A stretch of 35,436 nucleotides of DNA, taken from Marinilabiliales bacterium (GTDB lineage: Bacteria; Bacteroidota; Bacteroidia; Bacteroidales; DTU049). The stretch is from contig PKSX01000256.1 in NCBI GenBank assembly GCA_002869435.1, forward strand, positions 1 to 35,436, written 5' to 3'. A program made the position numbers and the translations under genes. The stretch's first letter is position 1. Each line of letters begins with the position of its first letter. Under the pieces are notes generated by a model. The model ran no database searches. It was not told the origin of the DNA and was given only the letters and a program-made list of their open reading frames with translations. Positions 9,402-19,900 of this stretch are shown here, in pieces.

Positions 9402-11921
9402 ATGACGCTTCAGGACCTGCAACCCGGACAAAGTGCCTACGTATTGAAAATACGTGGCAGGGGTGCGTTCAGAAAACGCATTATTGAAATGGGTTTTGTC
9501 AGAGGTCGTAAAATTGAGTGCATTCGTAAAGCGCCCCTTACTGATCCAATTGAATACAGGATTTTAGACTACGATGTTAGTTTAAGGAGATCAGAAGCAA
9601 GATCAATAGAGATTGTTACACTTGATGAGTTAAAGAAGCTCAGCATTGAAGAGAATTCATCGCTGAATGAAGAAATAATTCATCATGAAATCAAAAAAAG
9701 AGGGCGGGAAATTGATATCGCCCTGGTTGGAAATCCAAATTGCGGTAAAACCACATTATTCAATTATGCCTCAGGTGCCAGCGAACATGTGGGCAATTAC
9801 TCTGGAGTAACTGTAGAAGCAAAATCCGGAACTTTCAATTACAAAGGTTACCGGTTCAACATGGTTGACCTTCCCGGAACTTACTCTTTAAGTGCTTATA
9901 CACCTGAAGAACTTTTTGTAAGAAAGCACCTAATTGGTTCAATGCCCGATATTGTATTGAATATTATTGACAGCTCTAATCTGGAACGAAATCTTTTCCT
10001 TACGACGCAACTCATGGAACTGGATCTCCCTGTTGTAGTTGCACTCAATATGTTTGATGAGCTGGAAGAAAAAGATGCAGAGTTCAATTACAAAATGCTT
10101 GGACAGATGCTGGGTATGCCATTTATACCTACAGTTGGGAATAGGAAAAAAGGGATGGAAGATCTTCTCGACACTATTATTGAAACATATGAGCAGGAAG
10201 AAAGCAGCAGAAGAAGGGCTTGCATACGTTTTAAGCATGATCTGGAAGAATCAATCCAAATCATCAGGAATTATATTGAAGAGATTCATTTTGTAAAAGA
10301 AAACATTCCCTCGCGCTTCTACGCCATCAAACTTCTGGAAAACGACAAGGAAGCCATACATGCTGCATCGCATAAAGAATTCACAGACGTTAAAACACTT
10401 GCAGAGGTTGAGCGTCAGAAAATTGAAAAAATATATGGCGATGACATTGAGAACCTGATTGCGGAGGCGCGTTACAGCTTCATTGCAGGCGCATTGAAAG
10501 AAACATATAAAAACGGCGAAGATAAATCCAAGAAGAACAGGTCGTACAGACTCGATCAGATATTAACCCATAAGTTTTTCGGATTCCCCATATTTATTGC
10601 CTTTCTGTGGCTGATGTTCTTTTCAACATTCTTTCTGGGATCATTCCCCATGAACTGGCTTGAACAGGGAGTATCATTCATTGGTGGTCTTGTCGAAAAC
10701 CATATGCAAGACGGCATGCTAAAGAATCTGCTAATTGATGGTATTATCAGTGGGGTTGGCGGGGTTCTGGTATTTCTGCCCAACATCTTATTTCTATTCC
10801 TTTTCATTGCATTTATGGAAGACACAGGCTATATGGCCCGTGTTGCCTTCCTGATGGACAAACTCATGCATAAAATAGGACTGCATGGCAAATCATTCAT
10901 TCCTCTTATTATGGGATTTGGTTGTAATGTGCCGGCTATTATGGCCACCAGAACACTCGAAAACCCATCAGACAGGTTACTGACCATACTCATAAATCCA
11001 TTTATGAGTTGCAGCGCCCGTTTGCCAGTATACATTCTGATTATTGCTGCTGTATTTCCTGAAAATCCGGTCATGATGCTGTTTATGGTGTACATGATTG
11101 GAATCTTCTTTGCCATTATCATGGCTCTGTTATTTAAGAAAACAATGTTTAGAAAATCTGAAGCTCCTTTTGTAATGGAGCTCCCTCCGTACCGAATGCC
11201 GGTAACCAAAACAGTTGTAAGACATATGTGGTTCAGAGCATCACAATATTTAAAGAAAATGGGCGGAATCATCCTTATAGCTTCAGTAATAATATGGGCT
11301 TTGGGCCATTTCCCAAGGAGTTTTGAACCGGAACCACAGCTCAAAAGTAAAACCGAACAAATAAAAACTCATTATACTGCTATTCAGTCCTACAATTCCA
11401 AAAATGCTGAGAATCTATTTATTGAAGCCAAACATATTGCAGCACAAATAGAAATAGCGCAGCAGCAAAATTCCTTTATAGGGCGTATTGGAAATGGGAT
11501 TCAACCCATAATGGAACCCCTGGGTTTTGACTGGCGTTTGACTGTAAGTTTAGTAAGTGGAATTGCAGCCAAGGAGGTTGTAGTATCCACGCTTGCCGTT
11601 CTTTTTAGTGCCGAAGCGGCTGTCGACACCAGAAATGTAAATGAGGTATTACAAGACAACCCCACAAATAATCTTAGCGACAGAATAAGCATGGCCACAT
11701 ATCAGGATGGGCCCAATGCCGGAAACAGGATTATGGATCCGGTTACCGGTTTTGCCTTCTTAATGTTTGTTCTGCTCTACTTCCCATGTGTGGCAGTAGT
11801 TGCAGCCATTCGCAAAGAAACAGGAGGCTGGAAATGGGCAATTTTTACTGTAATATATACAACCGGAATAGCATGGCTGGTGGCATTTGCTGTTCAGCAA
11901 ATTGGTTCACTTATTGTTTAA
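9402..11921 (+). CDS. feoB: Ferrous iron transporter FeoB with N-terminal FeoA-like domain
   Basis: FeoA-like N-terminus (MTLQDLQPGQSAYVLKIRGRGAFRKRIIEMGF), G-protein motifs (GNPNCGKTTLFN, DLPGTYSLSAYTPEE), and FeoB core (GYMARVAFLMDKLMHKIGLHGKSFIPLIMGFGCNVPAIMATR). Confidence 0.97.
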   Translation: MTLQDLQPGQSAYVLKIRGRGAFRKRIIEMGFVRGRKIECIRKAPLTDPIEYRILDYDVSLRRSEARSIEIVTLDELKKLSIEENSSLNEEIIHHEIKKRGREIDIALVGNPNCGKTTLFNYASGASEHVGNYSGVTVEAKSGTFNYKGYRFNMVDLPGTYSLSAYTPEELFVRKHLIGSMPDIVLNIIDSSNLERNLFLTTQLMELDLPVVVALNMFDELEEKDAEFNYKMLGQMLGMPFIPTVGNRKKGMEDLLDTIIETYEQEESSRRRACIRFKHDLEESIQIIRNYIEEIHFVKENIPSRFYAIKLLENDKEAIHAASHKEFTDVKTLAEVERQKIEKIYGDDIENLIAEARYSFIAGALKETYKNGEDKSKKNRSYRLDQILTHKFFGFPIFIAFLWLMFFSTFFLGSFPMNWLEQGVSFIGGLVENHMQDGMLKNLLIDGIISGVGGVLVFLPNILFLFLFIAFMEDTGYMARVAFLMDKLMHKIGLHGKSFIPLIMGFGCNVPAIMATRTLENPSDRLLTILINPFMSCSARLPVYILIIAAVFPENPVMMLFMVYMIGIFFAIIMALLFKKTMFRKSEAPFVMELPPYRMPVTKTVVRHMWFRASQYLKKMGGIILIASVIIWALGHFPRSFEPEPQLKSKTEQIKTHYTAIQSYNSKNAENLFIEAKHIAAQIEIAQQQNSFIGRIGNGIQPIMEPLGFDWRLTVSLVSGIAAKEVVVSTLAVLFSAEAAVDTRNVNEVLQDNPTNNLSDRISMATYQDGPNAGNRIMDPVTGFAFLMFVLLYFPCVAVVAAIRKETGGWKWAIFTVIYTTGIAWLVAFAVQQIGSLIV

Positions 11922-11959
11922 GCCCTACTCATTTCGAAACTCAATTGCCTTAAAGATGT

Positions 11960-11967
11960 TATTTTTG
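11960..11967 (+). promoter_or_regulatory. -7 element (TATTTTTG) upstream of the secreted orphan gene
   Basis: Matches TAnnTTTG, 20 nt before the ATG at 11988. Confidence 0.5.
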
Positions 11968-11987
11968 TGTAATTAATTTACATTATT

Positions 11988-13733
11988 ATGATTTTTTCTC
12001 GTTGTTTTTTGCTCATTATTTTATTTCTTACTTCAACGCAAGTATTTCCCCAGTCACATATGGGTTGTCAAAATACGGAGCTTACAGGCACGTATAAACT
12101 AATTCAGGATTCCGACGGAACGACTCCGGCAGAGAATGCAGTAATCACACTTTATCTCAACGGAAATTCAGCAAAAATCATTGCCATTATGCCGGGAACC
12201 GAAATTATCTCAGGAGGAGAGTTCAGCGCATGCGAAAACCTGATAACAATGTCGTTTACCGATTTTGATTTCTATGCAGACAACCAGCCATTTAGTGTTA
12301 TTGGCAATATGCTCACATTACCTTTTGTGGTTATGAGCGATGTGGATGAGGGTCATAGCGAATGGATGAAAATAAGCAATAGTGGTGATGACCAGGCTTC
12401 AAATGAAGGAGAAAACGGGGATGGGAATGGAAGCGGAAATGGCAATGGAAATAATGGATCCGGCAATGGAGATGGTAACGGGAGTGGAAATGGTAATGGG
12501 AATGGAAGCGGAAATGGAGACGGCAGCAATGGAAATAATGACGGGAACAACAACAATCCTAATGACCCAAATTTCCCCGATGAAGAAAACGAAATTGCAC
12601 CTTATGTAGGCGATTATATAGGCACCGGCTGGGGCTGGGAAGTAAGATTCAAACATACTTCAGGCGAATTTGTGTCTCAATTCAGTGGTGCTGACCCTGA
12701 TGAACTACCGTTTGAAGGGGATAAAGTAATCATGAGCCTGATGGTGGAACACGCCACAAAATTCATGATTCATATTGATGAAGAAGGAAATGTTACCGGT
12801 GAAGGTGAAATAGTGTATAACCTGATTCCTAATCTCTGCGGAGTTGCTATCCTAACGGAACAAGTAAATAGTGCTATTAATCTGATGGGAGAAATTGCAT
12901 TTTTCTACGATTTAAGCGGAAAAATAAGCGGAAGGTCTATCGAAAATATCAGAGGCGTTTTTAAAGGTTTTCAAGGAGACCTTGCCAAAAAAATGCAAAT
13001 TGCATATGAAACTGGCGGAAACATACTAAATGAAATGGCCGGATACAACTTTAGTAAAACTTTAAAAGAACTGGATCTTTCTTCAAAACAAGATGCTGCC
13101 ATTTGCAATTGTGCAGCAGGAATACCAAATGTAGCTGCCGGAACCTCTGTTGGGCCTTCAAATATGAAAGACCTCATCACTTCTGTTGGAATAGATGCTG
13201 TGAAATCAATTCTGTTAGATCTTGGAAAACCCGGTGGATTTATGCTATCCATTCCCGGACTCACACAAATCCAGTATTATTACAAAGGCCTGCAGAACGG
13301 ACCCGAAACCAGAAAATTCAAAATCAAAGGTCACCTGGTAAATGGACAACTCTATCTTCAAATGGACGGGGATGTTTATGAGGGATCGAAAGATCTTACG
13401 ATTGAATACATGGTAAATTACGAGAAAGAAACTCCGACATTCCCTACCTGGTCTCCATTTCAGAAAGCGCCGGGCACAATGCATCAGGCGAATACCGCGA
13501 CCACTATATATGAGCAGGTCACCAAAACAAAAAAAACGAAATACACCGATTACATCACCGGTGAAGAAAAAGAAGTTGAGGTAGAATATCAGGAGACAGA
13601 AGAAAGTACCATTACTCTTCCCTTCCCGTTTGCCACATTCAGAGAAGCCGGTATGCACCGAAACGGAGTTCAGGTCTGGCAGGAATATGAGTATAACTGG
13701 GAAGTTTTGAAAGTCGAAGAAAAAGAAGACTAG
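11988..13733 (+). CDS. Secreted protein of unknown function with Gly/Asn/Asp/Ser repeat linker
   Basis: Signal peptide (MIFSRCFLLIILFLTSTQVFPQ), lipocalin-like opening (ELTGTYKLIQDSDGTT; weak resemblance), repeat linker, and a C-terminal region with no family I recognise. Confidence 0.85.
   Translation: MIFSRCFLLIILFLTSTQVFPQSHMGCQNTELTGTYKLIQDSDGTTPAENAVITLYLNGNSAKIIAIMPGTEIISGGEFSACENLITMSFTDFDFYADNQPFSVIGNMLTLPFVVMSDVDEGHSEWMKISNSGDDQASNEGENGDGNGSGNGNGNNGSGNGDGNGSGNGNGNGSGNGDGSNGNNDGNNNNPNDPNFPDEENEIAPYVGDYIGTGWGWEVRFKHTSGEFVSQFSGADPDELPFEGDKVIMSLMVEHATKFMIHIDEEGNVTGEGEIVYNLIPNLCGVAILTEQVNSAINLMGEIAFFYDLSGKISGRSIENIRGVFKGFQGDLAKKMQIAYETGGNILNEMAGYNFSKTLKELDLSSKQDAAICNCAAGIPNVAAGTSVGPSNMKDLITSVGIDAVKSILLDLGKPGGFMLSIPGLTQIQYYYKGLQNGPETRKFKIKGHLVNGQLYLQMDGDVYEGSKDLTIEYMVNYEKETPTFPTWSPFQKAPGTMHQANTATTIYEQVTKTKKTKYTDYITGEEKEVEVEYQETEESTITLPFPFATFREAGMHRNGVQVWQEYEYNWEVLKVEEKED
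12410..12560 (+). repeat. Degenerate Gly-Asn-Gly-Asp/Ser coding repeat
   Basis: Two near copies at protein level: GDGNGSGNGNGNNGSGN and GDGNGSGNGNGNGSGN, encoded by degenerate GGNAAT/GGNGAT hexamers. Confidence 0.85.
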
Positions 13734-14186
13734 TTAGTCTGACTTCACAATTTTGTGTAAAGGAATATTGATCAGAAATTTATCTGAACGCACATTCATA
13801 TATTCCCATTGAACAGTAAAAACCTCAGCCCAGGCATCCCGCTCAAAGAACCAGAATTCATATACATCAAATTCTCCTTTTTGTAGCAAATGCTCTCCGG
13901 GAGCCTCTATTCCATTATATAAAGACAGTGGGTTATTTAATGTATCGTTAATATAAAGATTCACAAGTTCAGAACGATTCGAAACACATAAATCAGGGAT
14001 GGGTTCCGCACCGGTATTGGTTACTGTTAAAACCAGTTTCACGGCCGGAATATCTGAATATGCAGGATCATCTTCAAATGCAGTATATGAAAAGAATTCG
14101 ACTTCACATTTTACTTCAAAATCTGTTATTTGAGCCGACAATTGCAGGGTGGCCAACAAAATAAAAAGGTTCATCAGGATTTTCAT
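13734..14186 (-). CDS. Secreted hypothetical protein
   Basis: Intact 150-aa ORF with signal peptide (MKILMNLFILLATLQLSAQ); central region resembles an Ig-like/CARDB fold (KLVLTVTNTGAEPIPDLCVSNRSELV), weak. Confidence 0.7.
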   Translation of the reverse strand: MKILMNLFILLATLQLSAQITDFEVKCEVEFFSYTAFEDDPAYSDIPAVKLVLTVTNTGAEPIPDLCVSNRSELVNLYINDTLNNPLSLYNGIEAPGEHLLQKGEFDVYEFWFFERDAWAEVFTVQWEYMNVRSDKFLINIPLHKIVKSD

Positions 14187-14232
14187 GGCAAAATATTTCT
14201 TATTTGATGCCTGTTTCCAATTTTTTCACAAA

Positions 14233-14700
14233 CTACTTAAATGTAAGTTTCACAATTAAATCGGCAATTGTTTCTGCTACTGTCTGAAATTCATCCAGAC
14301 TATTCATTCTTGTGATATTGAAGTCGCCGGCGTTTAAAATTCTTTGCACTTCGCCGGGTTTGTTTTTGAAGATTTGGATATTGGCAATTAAAGTGTCGCT
14401 TTCCATAGTCTCATTCACCTCAATATAGTATAGAAACTTACTTTTATCTCCATCAAAAGTAAAACAATGAGCCGTAGAGTCCTGCTCACATTCTAATATC
14501 GCTGTATCAACAAAGCACCAACATTTTCCATGAATATATTCAGTGATTTGTGCTTGAATACTATCAGTACCGGTATAATCTACAAACCATTCGGTTTTCA
14601 ATTCAGGTTCATTTTGATCAGGCAGATCATTCTTTTTCTCTGTAGAACTTGAGCATGAGAACAAGAAAGGAACAAATAGTAACAGCAAAAAGTATTTCAT
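14233..14700 (-). CDS. Putative lipoprotein
   Basis: Lipobox-like N-terminus MKYFLLLLFVPFLFSCSSS; start overlaps the upstream methyltransferase stop by 4 nt. Confidence 0.75.
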   Translation of the reverse strand: MKYFLLLLFVPFLFSCSSSTEKKNDLPDQNEPELKTEWFVDYTGTDSIQAQITEYIHGKCWCFVDTAILECEQDSTAHCFTFDGDKSKFLYYIEVNETMESDTLIANIQIFKNKPGEVQRILNAGDFNITRMNSLDEFQTVAETIADLIVKLTFK

Positions 14701-15272
14701 ATCATTTTTTTTCTCAAAATCAACCCAAAATGAAAATCACCAAGATTAAACGGCTTCTTAAAAACTTCAAACTTCTCAGGATCAAATTGTTTTAAAAGAT
14801 CTTCGGGCTTTGGCCGAATACTCAAATCAGGCCCGCGTGGCGTATCAATATCGCTTCGCCAGTGAATTATGCCGATTTTACCTCCGGGCTTTAAGATTCT
14901 AAAAGCCTCTTTATAAATCCTTTCGGGATCACTATGATGCATGATATTGAAAAGCATCAGGTACTCCACCGATTTTTTAGGCAAGCCTGTTCCGGTGTCC
15001 ACAAAATCACGGGTTATGACTGCCAGGTTCTCCAATCCTGATTCTTTTCCTCTTGTTTCAACAAGTTTTGTCATTTCCTCTTCCAGATCAAATGCAAACA
15101 ACAGTCCACCAATGACTTTTGCGGCAGGAATAGTAAAAGTACCGTATCCACAACCAAATTCTGCTAGGTGCTCAACACTTTCGTTAATTTCCATAGCATG
15201 AAGAATCTCCGGAACATCGAAAAACGATTTCCAGTAATTTTCTTCGGGCATACCGCTTTCCCGGATTTTCAT
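14697..15272 (-). CDS. Class I SAM-dependent methyltransferase
   Basis: Motif I LAEFGCGYGTFTIPAA, acidic FDLEEEM, MLFNIMHHSDPERIYKEAFRILKPGGKIGIIHWR. Confidence 0.9.
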   Translation of the reverse strand: MKIRESGMPEENYWKSFFDVPEILHAMEINESVEHLAEFGCGYGTFTIPAAKVIGGLLFAFDLEEEMTKLVETRGKESGLENLAVITRDFVDTGTGLPKKSVEYLMLFNIMHHSDPERIYKEAFRILKPGGKIGIIHWRSDIDTPRGPDLSIRPKPEDLLKQFDPEKFEVFKKPFNLGDFHFGLILRKKMI

Positions 15273-15274
15273 AC

Positions 15275-16093
15275 TTATGCTATTGCGTCTTCAAGCTGAT
15301 TCAGCAAGCGGCTGGCACCAATTCTAAACAACTCATTATTAAGCCACTGCTGACCCAATATAGCATCAACCAGTTGGTAGTAATGAACGGCGACCAATGG
15401 TTCGCTTATACCTCCGGCAGGCTTGAATCCTACTTTCTTTCCGGTTTTCTCATAAAACTCACGAATGGCATGCAACATAACATATGCTGCTTCCAATGTG
15501 GCTGCAGGCTGCACTTTACCAGTGCTTGTTTTAATGAAATCAGCTCCGGCTTCCATTGAAATCATGGATGCTTTGTATATGAGATTAGGATCTTTTAATT
15601 CTCCGGTTTCTAAAATCACTTTTAAGTGAGCTTGTCCACACGCTTCTTTATGCTTCTGCACTTCCTCACGAAGCCATGCTTCATCACCGGCGAGAAAACG
15701 TCCGCGTGTGATCACCATATCAATTTCTTTAGCCCCTTGTTTAACGGCATAGCGAACTTCTGAAAGGCGAATTTCAAGCGGACTCTGTCCGGAAGGAAAA
15801 GCACCGGCAACAGCAGCAACACTTATATCTTTACCCTGCAGGGCTTCAACCGCTGTTTTAACGAAAGGTGGATACACGCATACTGCAGCAGTTGTGGGAA
15901 TCCCCTTTTCTTCATGTGCAACCGACCATGCACGTTTACAAAGTGCCCTCACCCGTTCATCAGTATCTGTTGCCTCCAGGGTTGTAAGATCAATTAAATG
16001 AACCAGCTTTCTGAAAACTTTCTGTATATCTGCAATTTGTTGCGAGTTGATTTCGCGAACAGCATCCTGTATATCATGCTCATTGAATGTCAT
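15275..16093 (-). CDS. deoC: Deoxyribose-phosphate aldolase
   Basis: AAVCVYPPFV, VAGAFPSGQ, EIDMVITRG, KVILETGEL, GADFIKTSTGK, VGFKPAGGI motifs. Confidence 0.95.
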   Translation of the reverse strand: MTFNEHDIQDAVREINSQQIADIQKVFRKLVHLIDLTTLEATDTDERVRALCKRAWSVAHEEKGIPTTAAVCVYPPFVKTAVEALQGKDISVAAVAGAFPSGQSPLEIRLSEVRYAVKQGAKEIDMVITRGRFLAGDEAWLREEVQKHKEACGQAHLKVILETGELKDPNLIYKASMISMEAGADFIKTSTGKVQPAATLEAAYVMLHAIREFYEKTGKKVGFKPAGGISEPLVAVHYYQLVDAILGQQWLNNELFRIGASRLLNQLEDAIA

Positions 16094-16157
16094 AATCCTC
16101 TACATTTGATTAGCAAAAATAATCAAATTTTATTATGAAATCAGGAATAACTGATCA

Positions 16158-16901
16158 TTATGAAGCACGAGACTTACTATAAACCACACCCGGTTTTTTA
16201 CGCTTAGTCTTAACCTGGTTTAGCATACGCTTCATCATCTTATTGCTTGCATTAATCAGGTTCTTTTTAAGCGCTTTCTCTAGTACTTCTTCTGTTAGAG
16301 GTTCAAATCGATACCCTGCTTTACTAAACTGATCTAAAAAACGAGGCAGAGCATATTTTAATCTCGGTATAGCCTTCTTGTTTTCATGAAATACTACAAT
16401 TGATCCTGACTTGGTATACCGGAGTACATTTCTTAGACATTTTGCCGGAGTCGTATTTCGATCAAAATCTCCGCTCAGAACCGACCATAATACGATATAG
16501 AAATTTTTACGCAGTTTCTGAATCTGAGAGGGCGTGATATGACCATAAGGAGGACGGAACATTTTACTCTGAATATAAGAATCTCCCGCATCAACATTGT
16601 CTAAATACTCCGGATGCTTGTTTTTCCAGCCATCAACGTGATTGTGAGTATGATTACCTATTGCATGGCCTTCCTCAACGATCTGCCTAAAATACTTTTT
16701 GTGCTTTCGAACGTTATCACCCACACAAAAAAATGTAGCTTTGGCATTGTACTTTTTCAATGTTTTCAGCACAAATGGAGTAACCTCAGGGATTGGGCCA
16801 TCATCAAATGTCAGGTACACTACCTTTTCCTTCTCCGGAATTCTCCAGATCAGATGACGAGTCTGAATAGACTTCAAAACATAAGGCTGTACCAGATACA
16901 T
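16158..16901 (-). CDS. Polysaccharide deacetylase (NodB homology, CE4-like)
   Basis: YLTFDDGPIPEVTP, GNHTHNH, MFRPPYG, IVVFHENKKA; Lys/Arg-rich C-terminus. Confidence 0.9.
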   Translation of the reverse strand: MYLVQPYVLKSIQTRHLIWRIPEKEKVVYLTFDDGPIPEVTPFVLKTLKKYNAKATFFCVGDNVRKHKKYFRQIVEEGHAIGNHTHNHVDGWKNKHPEYLDNVDAGDSYIQSKMFRPPYGHITPSQIQKLRKNFYIVLWSVLSGDFDRNTTPAKCLRNVLRYTKSGSIVVFHENKKAIPRLKYALPRFLDQFSKAGYRFEPLTEEVLEKALKKNLINASNKMMKRMLNQVKTKRKKPGVVYSKSRAS

Positions 16902-16914
16902 ACAGAATCAAGTT

Positions 16915-19900
16915 TTATTGCACAGGCATTTGACCGGCTCCCACATACATTCCATAGTAGTACTCAAACAATGGCTGAACATGGTTTAGTAATGCATCCT
17001 GTTTTTCACGCTCTGCAATCTGCATGATACGCTGCAAGATATACAATCCCTGCTGCTTATCCATATTCAGATTTTTCTGGCGCTTATGATCCAGTGAGTA
17101 AATAAATCCTAATTCGGCACTATATATATCAGTTAACCTGAACAGAATATTATTTCCTTTCTCAACTTCACCTGCACGGTAATATGCTTCTGCAATGGGT
17201 AAAACGAAGAAATCATAAGGAATGACCTCATCAGGCATAATTTCCATTGCTTTATCAAGTGCAGCAACAGCTGAGTCGCGCTTTCCTTCCTCAATAAGGG
17301 CATTGGCAAGACGGGCAAAATTATTTCTGAAGTTCATGATCATACGACGGTTTGTTTCATCCAGGTAAACACCTTCACCATTCAGGTTCCCCCAGTTGAA
17401 CTTATTCATCATATTATCATACATCACGTCTGTATTTACTCTTCCTACGGCTTCGCCTTCACTTCTGGGTGTACGAATCGGAGCTAGCTTATAGGTAAGA
17501 CCTTCCAACAGAAAGTACTCTTCCAGTCCCATATATGCATCGTTACCCGTAGTAATTGCAAAATGAATAGGACGATCCCAGTTGAAGTGTGCCAGAATAT
17601 CAAGTACAAACAATGAATTTTTCTGCAATGCAAATCTGTTAATGGTCCAGTTCACACTATCAACAACTTCATTGGCCCATTTTTGGGGTACGGTTCCGTT
17701 TGATACCACTTTTGCACTGTCAACCGGCAGATAGAAACTCTTGGTTGGGAAATAATCAACCTGTCCCTGTCTGGTCTGCAATTTAAGTTTATCAGGACTT
17801 TTATGAATAATGGCAAACAAATCTTTTATGTTTACATAGCCTTCAATACCTGAATTTTCAAGCAGGTACACTACATCTCTGGTTCCCTGCCTGTATTGCT
17901 CATGTGACATTGAAATTGGTGCCGGCGCTGCATCATATACAGCACGCTTCATCTGGTCGGCATACCAATCTGTATTAAAGAGTGAAAGGTTGATAACACG
18001 TACATCGGTACGATACCCCTCCACTTCCTGAACATACCAGAGCGGGAATGTATCGTTATCACCATTGGTAAATAAAATAGCATTAGGCTCACAAGAGTCG
18101 AGATAGTTCTTGGCAAAATCTCTTGCTGTATATCTGTTGCTTCGGTTATGGTCATCCCATCCCTGACTGGCCATAATACCGGGCACCAGAATTAGCGTAG
18201 CCAGAGTGGCAATTATCGGACTCATCTTTCCTTTCAAAAATCTCGAGATAAGTTGTGTGACAGCAATTACACCAAAACCAATCCAAATGGCAAAAGCATA
18301 AAAACTCGCCGCATAAGCATAATCCCTTTCCCTGGGCTGATATGGATACTGGTTTAGGTAGACAACAATTGCAATTCCGGTCATAAAGAACAGTAATGCC
18401 ACCACCAGACTGTCTTTTGAGTGCTTATTAATATGGAAGAACAATCCAACCAGACCTAAAATCAGTGGCAGGAAGAAGAATGTATTTCTTCCGGGATTAT
18501 TCTTGGCTGTTTCCGTGATATCGCCCTGATTCCCAAGATGCATCTCGTCAATAAATTTGATACCACTTAACCAGTTTCCTTGAGTATCATCCCCATGTCC
18601 CTGAATATCGTTTTGTCGTCCAACAAAATTCCAGAAGAAGTAACGGAAATACATGTGTCCAACCTGATATGTAAAGAAGAATCTCAGGTTTTCGCTAAAT
18701 TTTGGTCTATATAGTGTCTGCGATTCACCATTAGGTCCGGTAACACGTATAGGCGTACCCTTAATTCTTCCCCATTCCTTATATTTTTCTATATGACCTT
18801 GCTGCTGATTACTCCACATGCGCGGAAACACAGTAACAAAATCTTCGTCATAAGTTGGCTTACTGTTTTTGCGATCGTCTGTAACAATGTATTTTCCTTT
18901 CTCAACATCTTTTTCATACACCGGAGAAGCATCTTTCCACTGATCACCGGGATTAACAGGAGCATTATAATACTGGCCTTTAAATAATGGCACATCACCA
19001 TACTGCTCACGATTTAGATATGCAAGTAAAGAAATAGCATCTTTAGGTGCATTTTCATTAATTGGAGTTGCAGCATTTGAACGAATAATCAAAATAAAGA
19101 ATGTTGAATATCCAATAAGAATAAAAGTTAAGGACAGTATGACGGTATTTAAAATAACCTTTGCTTTTTTGCGGGTCCATCTTAACCCAAAAACAATAGC
19201 TGCAATAATAAAAAGGAAATAGAATATGGTTCCGGAGTTAAAAGGCATTCCTAATCCGTTCACAAAGAAGAGCTCAAACTGACCGGCAAGCCACACCACG
19301 CCGGGTATGATCATATAGAACAGAATCGCCAGTAGAATTATTGACAAACCAATGGCTACAACTGTTCCTTTTGTTGTCACTTTGTATTTTCTGAAATAAT
19401 AAATAAGCACAAGCGCCGGAAATGTAAGAAGGTTCAGAAGGTGAACCCCGATGGACAGACCGGTAAGAAATGCAATCAAAACAAGCCAGCGAAGTGATTT
19501 CGGATCATCTGATTCAGCATCCCACTTAAGCATAATCCAAAAGACCAGCGCAGTGAAGAACGATGACATGGCATACACTTCACCTTCTACTGCTGAGAAC
19601 CAGAATGAATCACTGAATGTATATGCAAGCGCACCAACAAGACCTGCTCCGAGAACTGAAAAATAAGACTGCGGATTACTCATGTTTTCCTCACCAATCA
19701 TGCGTTTTGCCAGTCTGGTAATACTCCAGAAGAGAAACAATATGGTAAATGCACTCGATAGTACAGATAGCATATTGATCATGAAGGCAACATTTTCAAC
19801 ATTTCCAAAGGCAAATAATGAGAAAAATCTACCAAACAATTGGAATGTCGGAGCCCCGGGTGGGTGACCAACCTGTAGTTTATATGAAGTGGCAATATAT

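Noticed and set aside
10829-11344. 171-aa minus-strand ORF within feoB
   Set aside because: Entirely antisense to conserved FeoB transmembrane coding sequence.
12353-12656. Minus-strand ORFs with Pro/Leu/Phe or Ile/Ser repeats
   Set aside because: Mirror translations of the Gly/Asn repeat in the secreted orphan; no independent coding evidence.
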